In this document: positions 48,300-55,381 of the stretch, piece by piece
Layout of the letters: each line of letters begins with the position of its first letter
Numbering within the stretch: position 1 is the first letter of the stretch
Notes under the pieces: model-generated
Seen by the model: only the letters and a program-made list of their open reading frames with translations
What the model was told of the DNA's origin: nothing
The model's database searches: none
Source of the DNA: a virus
Virus record (IMG/VR): IMGVR_UViG_3300031974_001852
Coordinates: 1 to 55,381 of that record
Direction: 5' to 3' (one strand)
Length of the DNA: 55,381 bases
Translations under genes and position numbers: made by a program

Positions 48300-49436
48300 A
48301 TGATAAAGTCGTTCAATGACTATCTGGTAGAAGAAGCAAAGGTCGCTTACTTTACCTTCGGTCGTATGAACCCCCCAACTTCTGGTCATCAGAAGTTGTT
48401 GGACATGCTCGCAAAAAATGCAGGTAAGAACCCTTATTTCGTTTTCTTGTCGCAGTCACAAGACGCCAAGAAAAATCCTCTCGACTATGGTTCGAAGGTA
48501 AAACATGTTCGTAAAATGTTTCCTCGTCACGCTCGCCGTGTTCTGATCAACAAGAAGATTCGCACTGCCTTTGACGCTGCATCATATTTGTATGAGCAAG
48601 GTTTTAAGAACTTGGTCATGGTCGTAGGTTCTGACCGTGTAAGAGAGTTTAAAACATTGCTCGACAAGTACAACGGCGAGAAAGGACGTCACGGTTTTTA
48701 TAACTTCAAGAACATCCAAGTAGTTTCTGCTGGAGCACGCGACCCTGATGCCGAAGGTGTAGAGGGTATGTCTGCTTCTAAACTCCGTGCGTTCGCAGCA
48801 GATAATGACTTCGCAAGTTTCTCACAAGGTCTCGGATCTATGAGTAACAAGGACGCGAAGAAGTTGTTCGTTGATGTGCGCAACGGTATGGGAATCAAAG
48901 AAGAAACTGTATTCAAACGTCACGTAGAACTTGATCCTGTATCAGAGACTCGCGAGAAGTTTGTAAAAGGAGAGTTGTTCGAAGTCGGCGATCAGGTTGT
49001 TGTAAAAGAATCTGAAGAGGTCGGTACTATTACCCATCTGGGCAGCAACTATGTTATCGTTCAACTGAGCGAAGATAAGGTTGTGCGTAAATGGTTAGAT
49101 GCCATTGAAAAGTTAGATGAGTATGTTTCTAGTGCAGAGTTTATTCCTTCGCCTACTGGCGGGAAAAGATACGCAACTCTGAAAGCAGAAAAAGATAAGA
49201 AGTATAAAGCAGCACAAGATCCAGACATCAAAGACCGTGAAGGTTCTCAACCAAAGGCATACCACAAGGGTCTATCAAAAGCAATCAAGAAACGTCGCGA
49301 TGCCCATTTTAAGAAAGGGCAAGATATGGACGACAACAATCCAGCAGCATATAAGAAAGCTCCTGGTGATGCAACCGCAAAAACTAAACCATCTAAGTAC
49401 ACAAAAGCATTTTCTAAGATGTACGGAAAGGATTGA
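48300..49436 (+). CDS. Nucleotidyltransferase (NMNAT/cytidylyltransferase fold) with capsid-leader N-terminus
   Basis: 378 aa. MIKSFNDYLVEEAK is leader-like. FTFGRMNPPTSGHQKLL holds the TxGH nucleotide-binding motif (27-30), and VEGMSASKLRAFA near 155 is the ISSTxxR-like motif. These define the HIGH-superfamily adenylyl/cytidylyltransferases such as NadM. The C-terminal 150 residues are a basic, Lys-rich extension (HYKGLSK-type) unlike cellular enzymes. NAD synthesis from packaged enzyme is a hypothesis. Confidence 0.75.
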   Translation: MIKSFNDYLVEEAKVAYFTFGRMNPPTSGHQKLLDMLAKNAGKNPYFVFLSQSQDAKKNPLDYGSKVKHVRKMFPRHARRVLINKKIRTAFDAASYLYEQGFKNLVMVVGSDRVREFKTLLDKYNGEKGRHGFYNFKNIQVVSAGARDPDAEGVEGMSASKLRAFAADNDFASFSQGLGSMSNKDAKKLFVDVRNGMGIKEETVFKRHVELDPVSETREKFVKGELFEVGDQVVVKESEEVGTITHLGSNYVIVQLSEDKVVRKWLDAIEKLDEYVSSAEFIPSPTGGKRYATLKAEKDKKYKAAQDPDIKDREGSQPKAYHKGLSKAIKKRRDAHFKKGQDMDDNNPAAYKKAPGDATAKTKPSKYTKAFSKMYGKD

Positions 49437-49443
49437 CTAAATA
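49436..49443 (+). promoter_or_regulatory. Late-type box ACTAAATA
   Basis: Overlaps the nucleotidyltransferase stop and lies 120 nt upstream of the exported-protein cluster. Confidence 0.45.
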
Positions 49444-49562
49444 CCTTTCGGTACATAGCATGTTTTGATCTGGGTGTTAACTTTTTAATTCCTTTGTAAT
49501 ATTGAATAATAAAATGCAAATCTGATTTGATTTGTTAGATTCATTACATTAGGAATTGTACG

Positions 49563-50165
49563 ATGGATAAGTTAGACTCGAGTCTTATAAAGATTGTGCT
49601 GATTGGATGCATTATTATTTTTGCATTCTCCATTGCTCCCGCATTATATGCGCAGGAAGATGCTGTTAACCCCAATTTGGTAGAAACTAAGTCGGAAGTC
49701 AACAGTACAATCACAACGAATGGTGCTACCACCACAACAATAAAATCGCCACCTGCATCGGCGATTACACCAACCATTAACACATCAAACTCTGACCTCT
49801 GTACTTTCGGAGTTGCTGGTGCTGTTCAAACTCAAATCCTTGGTATCTCTACTGGTACGCAGTTTACAGACGAAAACTGTGAACGACTCAAGAACGCAAA
49901 GACTTTGTACGACATGGGTATGAAGGTCGCTGCTGTTTCTATGATGTGTCAAGACGAGCGAGTGTTTACGGCGATGATGAACGCAGGAACGCCATGCCCA
50001 TATGACGGATTAATCGGCGATGAGGCAAAGGCAGCATGGTTGGCGTCAGGTGAGATGGAAAATCAACCAGAAGTCCCGAAGGAAGGATTAGATGAGACTA
50101 CAAAGAGCACAGCAGCTGCTAGTGGCGGTGTTGCTGGGTTGTTGGCACTCTTACTCCTACTCTGA
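49563..50165 (+). CDS. Exported protein with two hydrophobic ends (200 aa)
   Basis: Signal-like segment IKIVLIGCIIIFAFSIAPALYAQ at 9-31, a Ser/Thr-rich linker with cysteines, and a C-terminal hydrophobic tail (GGVAGLLALLLLL). The tail-encoding DNA overlaps the next gene start by 74 nt. Start of a five-gene exported set. Function unknown. Confidence 0.7.
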   Translation: MDKLDSSLIKIVLIGCIIIFAFSIAPALYAQEDAVNPNLVETKSEVNSTITTNGATTTTIKSPPASAITPTINTSNSDLCTFGVAGAVQTQILGISTGTQFTDENCERLKNAKTLYDMGMKVAAVSMMCQDERVFTAMMNAGTPCPYDGLIGDEAKAAWLASGEMENQPEVPKEGLDETTKSTAAASGGVAGLLALLLLL

Positions 50166-50982
50166 GCAAGTATTTGGTACAACAACCAATGCAGCGGATG
50201 CTGGTCTTAATTGGGTTATGTCCAATGTGTTGCCTCAGGCGACAGGGTTGACTGTTAGTAATGTGATTTATAGTTACACGACTATCAAGAACGAACAAGA
50301 TGCTATGATAGTTTATGTGCAAAATGAAGACGCACAAAATGAAGGGCAGTACATTTTTCGTGAAAAGGATGACTGGACAGGTATTCCAGGAAATACTATA
50401 AATAAGGTTATACGAGTCGGTCAGGTTCCAATCGAACGTTGGGGCGACGGTAGTATTGAATGGGAAGGGAAAGGTGAAGTTGTTGAACCATTTGTAGCAT
50501 ACACGTATCAGTATGACACTTGCTTCGACCCACAATCCGATCCAGAGTGCCCAGGATATAAACCTGAAGTGCCAGACATACCAAACGTCGAACCAGTTGA
50601 TCCACTCGCTGACGACGTAATACAAAACGAACTCGATCGTGAGATGACTATGCGCGACGAGGATGACGAAGAAGAACAAGAAAGATTAAGAGTCGCGGAA
50701 GAAAAAGAAGAAGATGAAGAGGAAGTTGACCTAGAAAATATTTTGGGTATAGTTAACAGGTCACTACAAAATGCCGAGGACACTGCTAAACAACAGCAGA
50801 TGATGGCATTAAATACTTTTTCTTCAATATATTTCACAACTCTGCCTGATACGAAAATAGAGGACACGGTAGTCCTAAAGGATTCTAGACTCCCGAGGAA
50901 TAATCGGGGTCGTAGATTACAGTTTGCGCAAGACTTACTTCATGAAAAATTAGTAAAATCTCAATACAAAGGAGAACAGTAA
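50092..50982 (+). CDS. Exported protein (296 aa), acidic linker
   Basis: N-terminal signal MRLQRAQQLLVAVLLGCWHSYSYS. Middle is beta-rich with CFDPQSDPEC. An extremely acidic linker runs near 190-220 (RDEDDEEEQERLRV). The C-terminus (KDSRLPRNNRGRRLQFAQDLLHEKLV) is basic. Its start lies inside the preceding gene. It might be a secretion or pilus-type accessory, but no family is certain. Confidence 0.65.
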   Translation: MRLQRAQQLLVAVLLGCWHSYSYSEQVFGTTTNAADAGLNWVMSNVLPQATGLTVSNVIYSYTTIKNEQDAMIVYVQNEDAQNEGQYIFREKDDWTGIPGNTINKVIRVGQVPIERWGDGSIEWEGKGEVVEPFVAYTYQYDTCFDPQSDPECPGYKPEVPDIPNVEPVDPLADDVIQNELDREMTMRDEDDEEEQERLRVAEEKEEDEEEVDLENILGIVNRSLQNAEDTAKQQQMMALNTFSSIYFTTLPDTKIEDTVVLKDSRLPRNNRGRRLQFAQDLLHEKLVKSQYKGEQ

Positions 50983-51479
50983 TGTTCAAGAAAATTTTGG
51001 CTGCTTCGATTGCGTTTATTTCGGTGAATGCATTCGCTCTTGATGCACCAATTGTAGGTAATGTAGAGTCAAAGTGTGTTGTAACTCTCGACAAACAGGG
51101 TGTCTATGGAAACCCAACATCTAGTGAATTAAGCACTGATGCTGTTGACGGTGGAGTTGCTCCAGTGATTCGATACGATGTAGTTATCGCTGATTCATAC
51201 AAGGCGGTTATCACGCATCCATCGTCTTTCTCTCAGAGTCCTGCGTTGAATGACACTGTAACATGGAATGGATCTACTGCTGTAGATGCGGTCTCTGATG
51301 CTCAGATGTCAGCATATGACACAACGAAAATCACATATGATAGCACCACAGAGATCGACCTTGAGTTCACTGGTAGCACTTGGTTTGCTGTTTCATCAAC
51401 AGCAGACTATGGTGTTAACAAGGCACTTCCTGGCGGTACTTACACTGCTATCGTTGAAGCGAATTGTATAGCACTATAA
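50982..51479 (+). CDS. Exported protein (165 aa)
   Basis: AAAGGAG ribosome site; TAATG start. Signal peptide MFKKILAASIAFISVNAFA. The mature protein is Ser/Thr/Asp-rich and beta-like (DTVTWNGSTAVDAVSD), ending in VEANCIAL. A surface or fibre-subunit role is possible. Function unknown. Confidence 0.75.
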   Translation: MFKKILAASIAFISVNAFALDAPIVGNVESKCVVTLDKQGVYGNPTSSELSTDAVDGGVAPVIRYDVVIADSYKAVITHPSSFSQSPALNDTVTWNGSTAVDAVSDAQMSAYDTTKITYDSTTEIDLEFTGSTWFAVSSTADYGVNKALPGGTYTAIVEANCIAL

Positions 51480-51482
51480 ACA

Positions 51483-51857
51483 ATGCGCTTCGTTATGATG
51501 ATACTCGGGTGTCTGCTGTGCGCGCAAGTTAATGCTCACCAGTGGACGCCCACATATCCCAAGGTAACTGGTTCATTTGTTCCTGGGATATATCAAGCAA
51601 AGATGTACTTGTTTAATTCGAGAGAGGATGTCTCGTATTATACATTTGAAGTGTTTGATGAGGAGTTTAAATCTGTACCGTTTGCTACAGCACAAAGAAC
51701 GATACAGTTAGATTATTTAAAAAAGAAAGAAGTGGTAATTTATTTAAAAGAGGCAGACTACCTTCGTTCAGTTTATATTTGTAGTCGGTCAATGATTTTA
51801 CAAGGAGATATAAGCAAGACTGTTGTATCTTCTCGGATATGTTCGAAAATACTATGA
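51483..51857 (+). CDS. Exported immunoglobulin-like protein (124 aa)
   Basis: Signal MRFVMMILGCLLCAQVNAH, then beta-strand pattern HQWTPTYPKVTGSFVPGIYQAKMYLFNSREDVSYYTFEVFDE. YICSRS and SSRICSK supply a cysteine pair. The pattern recalls pilus-chaperone-like or Ig-fold domains. Overlaps the next start. Confidence 0.7.
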   Translation: MRFVMMILGCLLCAQVNAHQWTPTYPKVTGSFVPGIYQAKMYLFNSREDVSYYTFEVFDEEFKSVPFATAQRTIQLDYLKKKEVVIYLKEADYLRSVYICSRSMILQGDISKTVVSSRICSKIL

Positions 51858-52351
51858 ATAGAATATTATTGTTAACAGTTTATTTTGTGGTCGGATTGTG
51901 GTGCGGTGCTGCTTATGGGCAGAATAGTGGAATAAACATTGCGATACCGCAAACTCCTCAGTCCTTCCAATCAGACAGAGTTAGGGCAGGTGACGTCGAA
52001 TGCTCAGCAGCAATCGGGTCATCTACAAACGTAGAGTTTGGTGTAGTTGGTATTTTGAATCAAGAAGATCCAATCTACAATCTTGCTTCTCAAGATCCAT
52101 ATATGTACAACCGTTATAATACGAATGAGTTCTTGCGAGATATTGGTGTGTACGGGAAGATTACTATCCCGATTGGCGCACCAAAGCAAAGATTAAATTG
52201 TAATGCGTTGTATCAATTAGAATTGGAAAAGAAACGATTAGAAGTTATGAAACTACAGCAGGAGATAGTAAACCTGCGACAGTTAAAGTTTGAAGGATCT
52301 GGGAACCCAATGGCACCAAGTTTAGTAGCAGGACCGCCAAAAGAGGAATAA
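51854..52351 (+). CDS. Exported protein with C-terminal coiled coil (165 aa)
   Basis: ATG 51854 overlaps the upstream stop (ATGA) and is preferred over 51839. Signal MNRILLLTVYFVVGLWCGAAYGQ. A Tyr/Asn-rich middle (YMYNRYNTNEF) precedes a coiled coil (LELEKKRLEVMKLQQEIVNL). Function unknown. Confidence 0.7.
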   Translation: MNRILLLTVYFVVGLWCGAAYGQNSGINIAIPQTPQSFQSDRVRAGDVECSAAIGSSTNVEFGVVGILNQEDPIYNLASQDPYMYNRYNTNEFLRDIGVYGKITIPIGAPKQRLNCNALYQLELEKKRLEVMKLQQEIVNLRQLKFEGSGNPMAPSLVAGPPKEE

Positions 52352-52352
52352 C

Positions 52353-52814
52353 ATGATAGAAGTAGCAGCAGCATTGTCAATGGCAGGCTCTGCTTTTAAA
52401 ATGTTAAAAGGGGCAATCGAACAAGGGCGTGAAGTACAAGATATGTACGCACAGTTTGCTCAGTTTTTTGATGCTAAAGAAGCACTCGCAGAGGCAGATC
52501 AACATGCAAAGAATCCATCGATGGTGGGTTCTCTTTTCGGTGGCAACAGTGTGGAAGCGCAGGCACTACAAGTCACCGCAGCAAGGCACAAGATAAAGCA
52601 ACTCGAAAAAGAACTATACGAATACTTGCTGTATACTGGTCAACAACAGTTTTACGACGATATGATGAAAGAGCGTCGTGTCATTCGACAAAGAAGAATT
52701 GCCGCAGCAGAAAAGGCAGCGCGCAAAAGAGCAAATATCATAGACGGCATAGCAATACTGGGGTTTCTAGTATTTGTAGGTGTAGTTATCGGAGGATTTG
52801 CGAGTATCATATGA
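52353..52814 (+). CDS. Helical membrane protein (153 aa)
   Basis: Two long helices (FKMLKGAIEQGREVQDMYAQF, RHKIKQLEKELYEYL) end in a basic stretch and one membrane helix (GIAILGFLVFVGVVIGGFA). Resembles a conserved marine phage membrane protein. Coupled downstream. Confidence 0.7.
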   Translation: MIEVAAALSMAGSAFKMLKGAIEQGREVQDMYAQFAQFFDAKEALAEADQHAKNPSMVGSLFGGNSVEAQALQVTAARHKIKQLEKELYEYLLYTGQQQFYDDMMKERRVIRQRRIAAAEKAARKRANIIDGIAILGFLVFVGVVIGGFASII

Positions 52815-52909
52815 GATGGTATACGGTATACGATGATAAGGGATATATCATTGTCAGAACAACTGATAGGGAAATAGCAGAAAAGGCAAAGAAAGATGGC
52901 AGAATTTGA
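52811..52909 (+). CDS. Very short protein (32 aa)
   Basis: ATGA overlap upstream and 14-nt overlap downstream with MAEFEF. Sequence MRWYTVYDDKGYIIVRTTDR is plausible but no support beyond coupling. Confidence 0.4.
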   Translation: MRWYTVYDDKGYIIVRTTDREIAEKAKKDGRI

Positions 52910-53375
52910 ATTCGCTGGCATGACTTTCCGTGGCGGTAAGATGGTTGTGATTCTTACCGCACTCTCAACGCTCGGTGGCGGTGCATGGGGTGCATTCGAG
53001 TTTTATAACGATTACCGTAATATGAAAGAACAGATTGAGAGTTATGTTGCTCCTGATCTGTCGCACATAGAACAAGAGTTAGCAGTACAAAAAGAAACTA
53101 TGGAATCTTTGAATTCTGGTTTATCTGCTCTCTCAACAAAAATTGATTTATTGAAAGAAGATATGACTGAGGATATGGATAAAGTGGAAGCACTTGCTCG
53201 TCGAGTTGACGATCAAACTGCAACTACTCAACGTGAATTGCGCGATGATGTTTATGCTATTGAGATTCGTGTTAACGAACGAATGAGAACACTCGATCAA
53301 GATCTGCGAGATACGAGAAAAGAACTCGAAGAAAAAATGCAGATCATTCTCGACAATCCACTCAACAATCCATAG
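52896..53375 (+). CDS. Membrane-anchored coiled-coil protein (159 aa)
   Basis: One N-terminal hydrophobic helix (MVVILTALSTLGGGAWGAF), then a long coiled coil (MKEQIESYVAP, LSTKIDLLKEDMTEDMDKVEALARR). The layout resembles phage spanin-like or holin-associated proteins, but no diagnostic motif is present. Confidence 0.7.
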   Translation: MAEFEFAGMTFRGGKMVVILTALSTLGGGAWGAFEFYNDYRNMKEQIESYVAPDLSHIEQELAVQKETMESLNSGLSALSTKIDLLKEDMTEDMDKVEALARRVDDQTATTQRELRDDVYAIEIRVNERMRTLDQDLRDTRKELEEKMQIILDNPLNNP

Positions 53376-53384
53376 GGGGAAGTT

Positions 53385-53714
53385 ATGTCAGAAGAAGAAG
53401 TAAAAGCAGCAGGTTATCACCCAGCGGACACCAATGGTGATGGTAAGGTATCTGAAGAAGAACATGCTATGTATATGGAGTTTAAGAGAAAGGAACTTGA
53501 AGATCAAGACGCGATGCGTGATGCTCAGCGTAGTATGACTTGGTTTGCTCTCGCTGGTATGTTACTCTATCCAGTCCTTGTAATATGCACTGATGTGGTT
53601 GGTTTAGAAAAAGCATCAGACGTTCTCGGCGATATGGCACCAACCTACTTCGTCGCTGTCGCTGGTTTAGTTGCAGCATTCTTTGGCGCTCAAGCATGGA
53701 GCGGAAAAAAGTAA
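53385..53714 (+). CDS. EF-hand membrane protein (109 aa), holin-like topology
   Basis: A complete EF-hand calcium loop DTNGDGKVSEEE lies at 15-26 (ligands D15, N17, D19, K21 main chain, S23, E26). Two hydrophobic helices follow (WFALAGMLLYPVLVICTDVV, APTYFVAVAGLVAAFFGA). A small two-helix membrane protein late in the block is a possible holin, potentially calcium-responsive. GGGGA ribosome site. Confidence 0.75.
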   Translation: MSEEEVKAAGYHPADTNGDGKVSEEEHAMYMEFKRKELEDQDAMRDAQRSMTWFALAGMLLYPVLVICTDVVGLEKASDVLGDMAPTYFVAVAGLVAAFFGAQAWSGKK

Positions 53715-53734
53715 AAATCTAAACTCCTCTGCGG

Positions 53735-53742
53735 TATAAATA
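53735..53742 (+). promoter_or_regulatory. Late promoter box TATAAATA
   Basis: Exact late octamer 32 nt before the virion-type gene at 53774. Confidence 0.7.
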
Positions 53743-53773
53743 ACAGTACTATAATCTAAAATGGTACTGCCAA

Positions 53774-54010
53774 ATGAAGTTTTTGGACTATATCGCAGAG
53801 GACGTCTCTAAGGGTCTCGCTAAAAAAGCAGACAAGTCTGGCATTTCCGTTGGTACGCTGCGAAAGGTTTACAATCGCGGTGTCGCCGCATGGAGAACAG
53901 GTCACCGCCCAGGAACTACGCCATCTCAATGGGGCATGGCACGTGTCAACGCATTCATAGTTAAAAAGAAAAAAGGTGTTAAGTTAAACCACGATCAGGA
54001 TTTAGCGTGA
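53774..54010 (+). CDS. DUF5824-like virion protein (78 aa) with leader-like N-terminus
   Basis: MKFLDYIAEDVSKG resembles the capsid-leader motif. The rest, KSGISVGTLRKVYNRGVAAWRTGHRPGTTPSQWGMARVNAFI, is a signature I recognise as DUF5824 from phages. A GTGA overlap links it to the next gene. Confidence 0.75.
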   Translation: MKFLDYIAEDVSKGLAKKADKSGISVGTLRKVYNRGVAAWRTGHRPGTTPSQWGMARVNAFIVKKKKGVKLNHDQDLA

Positions 54011-54363
54011 AATATAATCCGCAAAAACATGAGTGGGGAACTAATGCCTCCGATAAATATGCCAGGGAAAAGACGCCAAACGAGGGTAAAAAGAAAATGT
54101 TGAGGTTTAAGCAATTTTCTGAAGCAGAGTACCAAGGAAGGAAAGTAACTCTGAACAAACCAATGCCAGGAGATGTTGCCAAGTCAAAAGTATATGTAAA
54201 AGATCCAAAGACTGGTAACGTCAAGAAGGTAAACTTCGGTGATAAGAATATGCGGATTAAAAAGAATATTCCTGCTCGCCGCAAGTCTTTTCGTGCTCGG
54301 CATAATTGCGACAATCCAGGACCAAAGACGAAAGCACGTTACTGGTCTTGTAAGGCATGGTGA
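54007..54363 (+). CDS. DUF5872-like virion protein (118 aa; possible 88-aa form)
   Basis: GTG start at 54007. An internal ATG at 54097 yields MLRFKQFSEAEYQGR, which matches the leader-like motif, so an 88-aa form is plausible. The C-terminus RKSFRARHNCDNPGPKTKARYWSCKAW is a signature I recognise from phage virion proteins, with two conserved cysteines. Confidence 0.72.
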   Translation: MKYNPQKHEWGTNASDKYAREKTPNEGKKKMLRFKQFSEAEYQGRKVTLNKPMPGDVAKSKVYVKDPKTGNVKKVNFGDKNMRIKKNIPARRKSFRARHNCDNPGPKTKARYWSCKAW

Positions 54364-54373
54364 GGAAGAATAA

Positions 54374-54682
54374 ATGTCTAGTATAAATGCTATTGGAGAA
54401 ATAACGCAGGTAGAAATTGATTCTGCTACTGCTTTAACATTCACTGGCACTAACACTGATACTTGGAGTTGGACTGATGACGCGAAAGAGCGTAATCTTC
54501 TTTTAGACTCTGGTTCTGGATGGAGTCTTGAGTTGGACAGCGGAACTCCAGTTTCAATGGTTGTTGGTCAAACATATAACTTGCCAGCTAACAGCACAAG
54601 AAGGTTTATATCCGGATCGCAACCGATCAAGTTTACTGCTACGAATGTGGTTGTTGATACACCAGATAGCGAGAAGCGATGA
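54374..54682 (+). CDS. Small beta structural protein (102 aa)
   Basis: Beta-rich, Thr/Ser/Asp-rich sequence (FTGTNTDTWSWTDDAKERN, GQTYNLPANSTRRF). Probably a virion decoration or tail component. ATGA overlap with the partial gene downstream. Confidence 0.6.
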   Translation: MSSINAIGEITQVEIDSATALTFTGTNTDTWSWTDDAKERNLLLDSGSGWSLELDSGTPVSMVVGQTYNLPANSTRRFISGSQPIKFTATNVVVDTPDSEKR

Positions 54683-55381
54683 AAAATCCAGTAGCAAAAC
54701 ATGCCAGAAAGTTTAATAAGGGTGGTCCAATGCGAGACCGCAAGAAGGACGATAAGCGAGGATATATGAAGCACAAAGGCAAACAACAAAGGGAAGATGA
54801 TCAGCAAACTGATACGACTGGTCACACCAATGCTGCTGCTAAGAAACCTCAAGATTATACCGATCCTGTCACTGGCAAGCGCAAGACTCGCATGGTCCCT
54901 GTACATAAAGACGTACAGAACGAAAAGTTAGATCCTTCAATGGGAGTCAAAAAATACATCGACGATTTCCAAAAATCAGATGCTCCGCAGTTTCAGGGCA
55001 AGTCAAAAGAAAAACGAAAAGAAATGGCAATCGCTGCTTATCTTGACGCCAAGCGCGGAGAAAAGAAAGAGGGTTGCTGGGACGGATATAAGCAGGTAGG
55101 TATGAAAAAGAAAGATGGCAAGTCAGTTCCTAATTGTGTTCCAGAATCAGTTAATGAGTTGAGCGTAAAGACTCTTAACAACTATCGACGCAAGGCATCA
55201 AAACCTAATCCTAATGATTCAGCGACGAAGCAAGATAAGCGATATGCTGGTGTTGCTCGTGCTGGTCAAAAGTTGGATAAGAAACTTGAGTCTACTGCTG
55301 CCTATGGACAATCGCAAGCAGCGATTCGTGCTAAGAAGCAACGAGCAGGTATGTCCACCTCCGACCAACATAAGATGGGTA
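54679..55381 (+). CDS. Large basic virion-internal protein, partial at the window end
   Basis: Open for at least 234 codons and still open at position 55381. It starts MKNPVAKHARKFNKGGPMR. The motif GCWDGYKQVGMKKKDGKSVPNCVPE, with two cysteines, is one I associate with marine T4-like internal or scaffold proteins. ELSVKTLNNYRRKASK follows. Very Lys-rich. A head-internal or scaffold role is likely. Confidence 0.7.
   Translation, partial: MKNPVAKHARKFNKGGPMRDRKKDDKRGYMKHKGKQQREDDQQTDTTGHTNAAAKKPQDYTDPVTGKRKTRMVPVHKDVQNEKLDPSMGVKKYIDDFQKSDAPQFQGKSKEKRKEMAIAAYLDAKRGEKKEGCWDGYKQVGMKKKDGKSVPNCVPESVNELSVKTLNNYRRKASKPNPNDSATKQDKRYAGVARAGQKLDKKLESTAAYGQSQAAIRAKKQRAGMSTSDQHKMG

Noticed and set aside
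50119-50679. 186-codon minus-strand open frame opposite the exported gene at 50092
   Set aside because: No ribosome site, aromatic-rich composition typical of antisense shadow, and the opposite strand has clear signal peptide and motifs.
1-55381. CRISPR array, insertion sequence or integrase
   Set aside because: No regularly spaced direct repeats, terminal inverted repeats or transposase/integrase motifs were seen in reading the window.

Overview
The window is a contiguous piece of a T4-like (contractile-tail, T4 superfamily) marine phage genome. The evidence is a replication block in recognisable T4 order (clamp loader gp44, gp62, RegA, DNA polymerase gp43, then UvsX and the gp41 helicase), an almost entirely plus-strand layout, ATGA/TAATG translational coupling at most gene junctions, two promoter classes (sigma70-like early promoters with 16-17 nt spacers, and TATAAATA/ACTAAATA late-type boxes), Hsp20, and many small proteins that look like the conserved small proteins of marine T4-likes. 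No photosystem gene is present. The metabolic genes point to an aerobic heterotrophic proteobacterial host. Host identity is inference only.

Layout. 1-1.6 kb: tRNA-Pro, small genes, a 2OG-oxygenase-like protein, and a convergent 30-aa membrane protein on the minus strand. 1.6-10.1 kb: replication genes gp44, gp62, regA and gp43, interrupted by two glycosyltransferase-like genes, a fibre-like protein and a secreted metzincin lipoprotein. 10.1-13.4 kb: methyltransferases, a primase-polymerase-like protein, a second glycosyltransferase and a MazG-like protein. 13.4-16.7 kb: an unusual coupled metabolic operon of PsiE-like protein, full-length isocitrate lyase, three small membrane or lipoprotein genes, a membrane-anchored cytochrome c, and alternative oxidase (AOX). 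17-24.5 kb: dCMP deaminase, UDP-glucose dehydrogenase-like protein, UvsX, nuclease, gp41 helicase, small conserved genes and a Dam-type methylase. 24.5-26.2 kb: cupin, sulfotransferase and membrane proteins. 26.2-30.4 kb: a dense cluster of tiny, probably early, genes with two structured non-coding stretches. 30.4-33.6 kb: a surface-chemistry cassette (GT-B-like, prolyl-hydroxylase-like, radical SAM, sulfotransferase). 33.5-36.7 kb: periplasmic proteins, Hsp20, and an EcoRI-like endonuclease directly coupled to a D12-class adenine methylase. 36.7-43.4 kb: small genes, a MGME1-like exonuclease and a three-way-junction RNA candidate. 43.5-55.4 kb: late, virion-type genes, with exported proteins, membrane/coiled-coil proteins, and several proteins sharing a short N-terminal leader like the T4 capsid-targeting sequence.

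How it fits together. The strongest candidate for a novel system is the 13.4-16.7 kb operon. It pairs a glyoxylate-shunt enzyme (isocitrate lyase) with a non-energy-conserving quinol oxidase (AOX) and a cytochrome c, next to a PsiE-type phosphate-starvation protein. This suggests the phage reroutes host carbon flow and respiratory electron flow during infection. Secondary candidates are a phage-borne restriction-modification pair, enzymes probably packaged in the capsid (a KxDG ligase-like protein and a cytidylyltransferase-fold protein), a lipid-anchored metzincin, and several structured RNAs. These conclusions rest on reading motifs in the sequence; no database search was possible.
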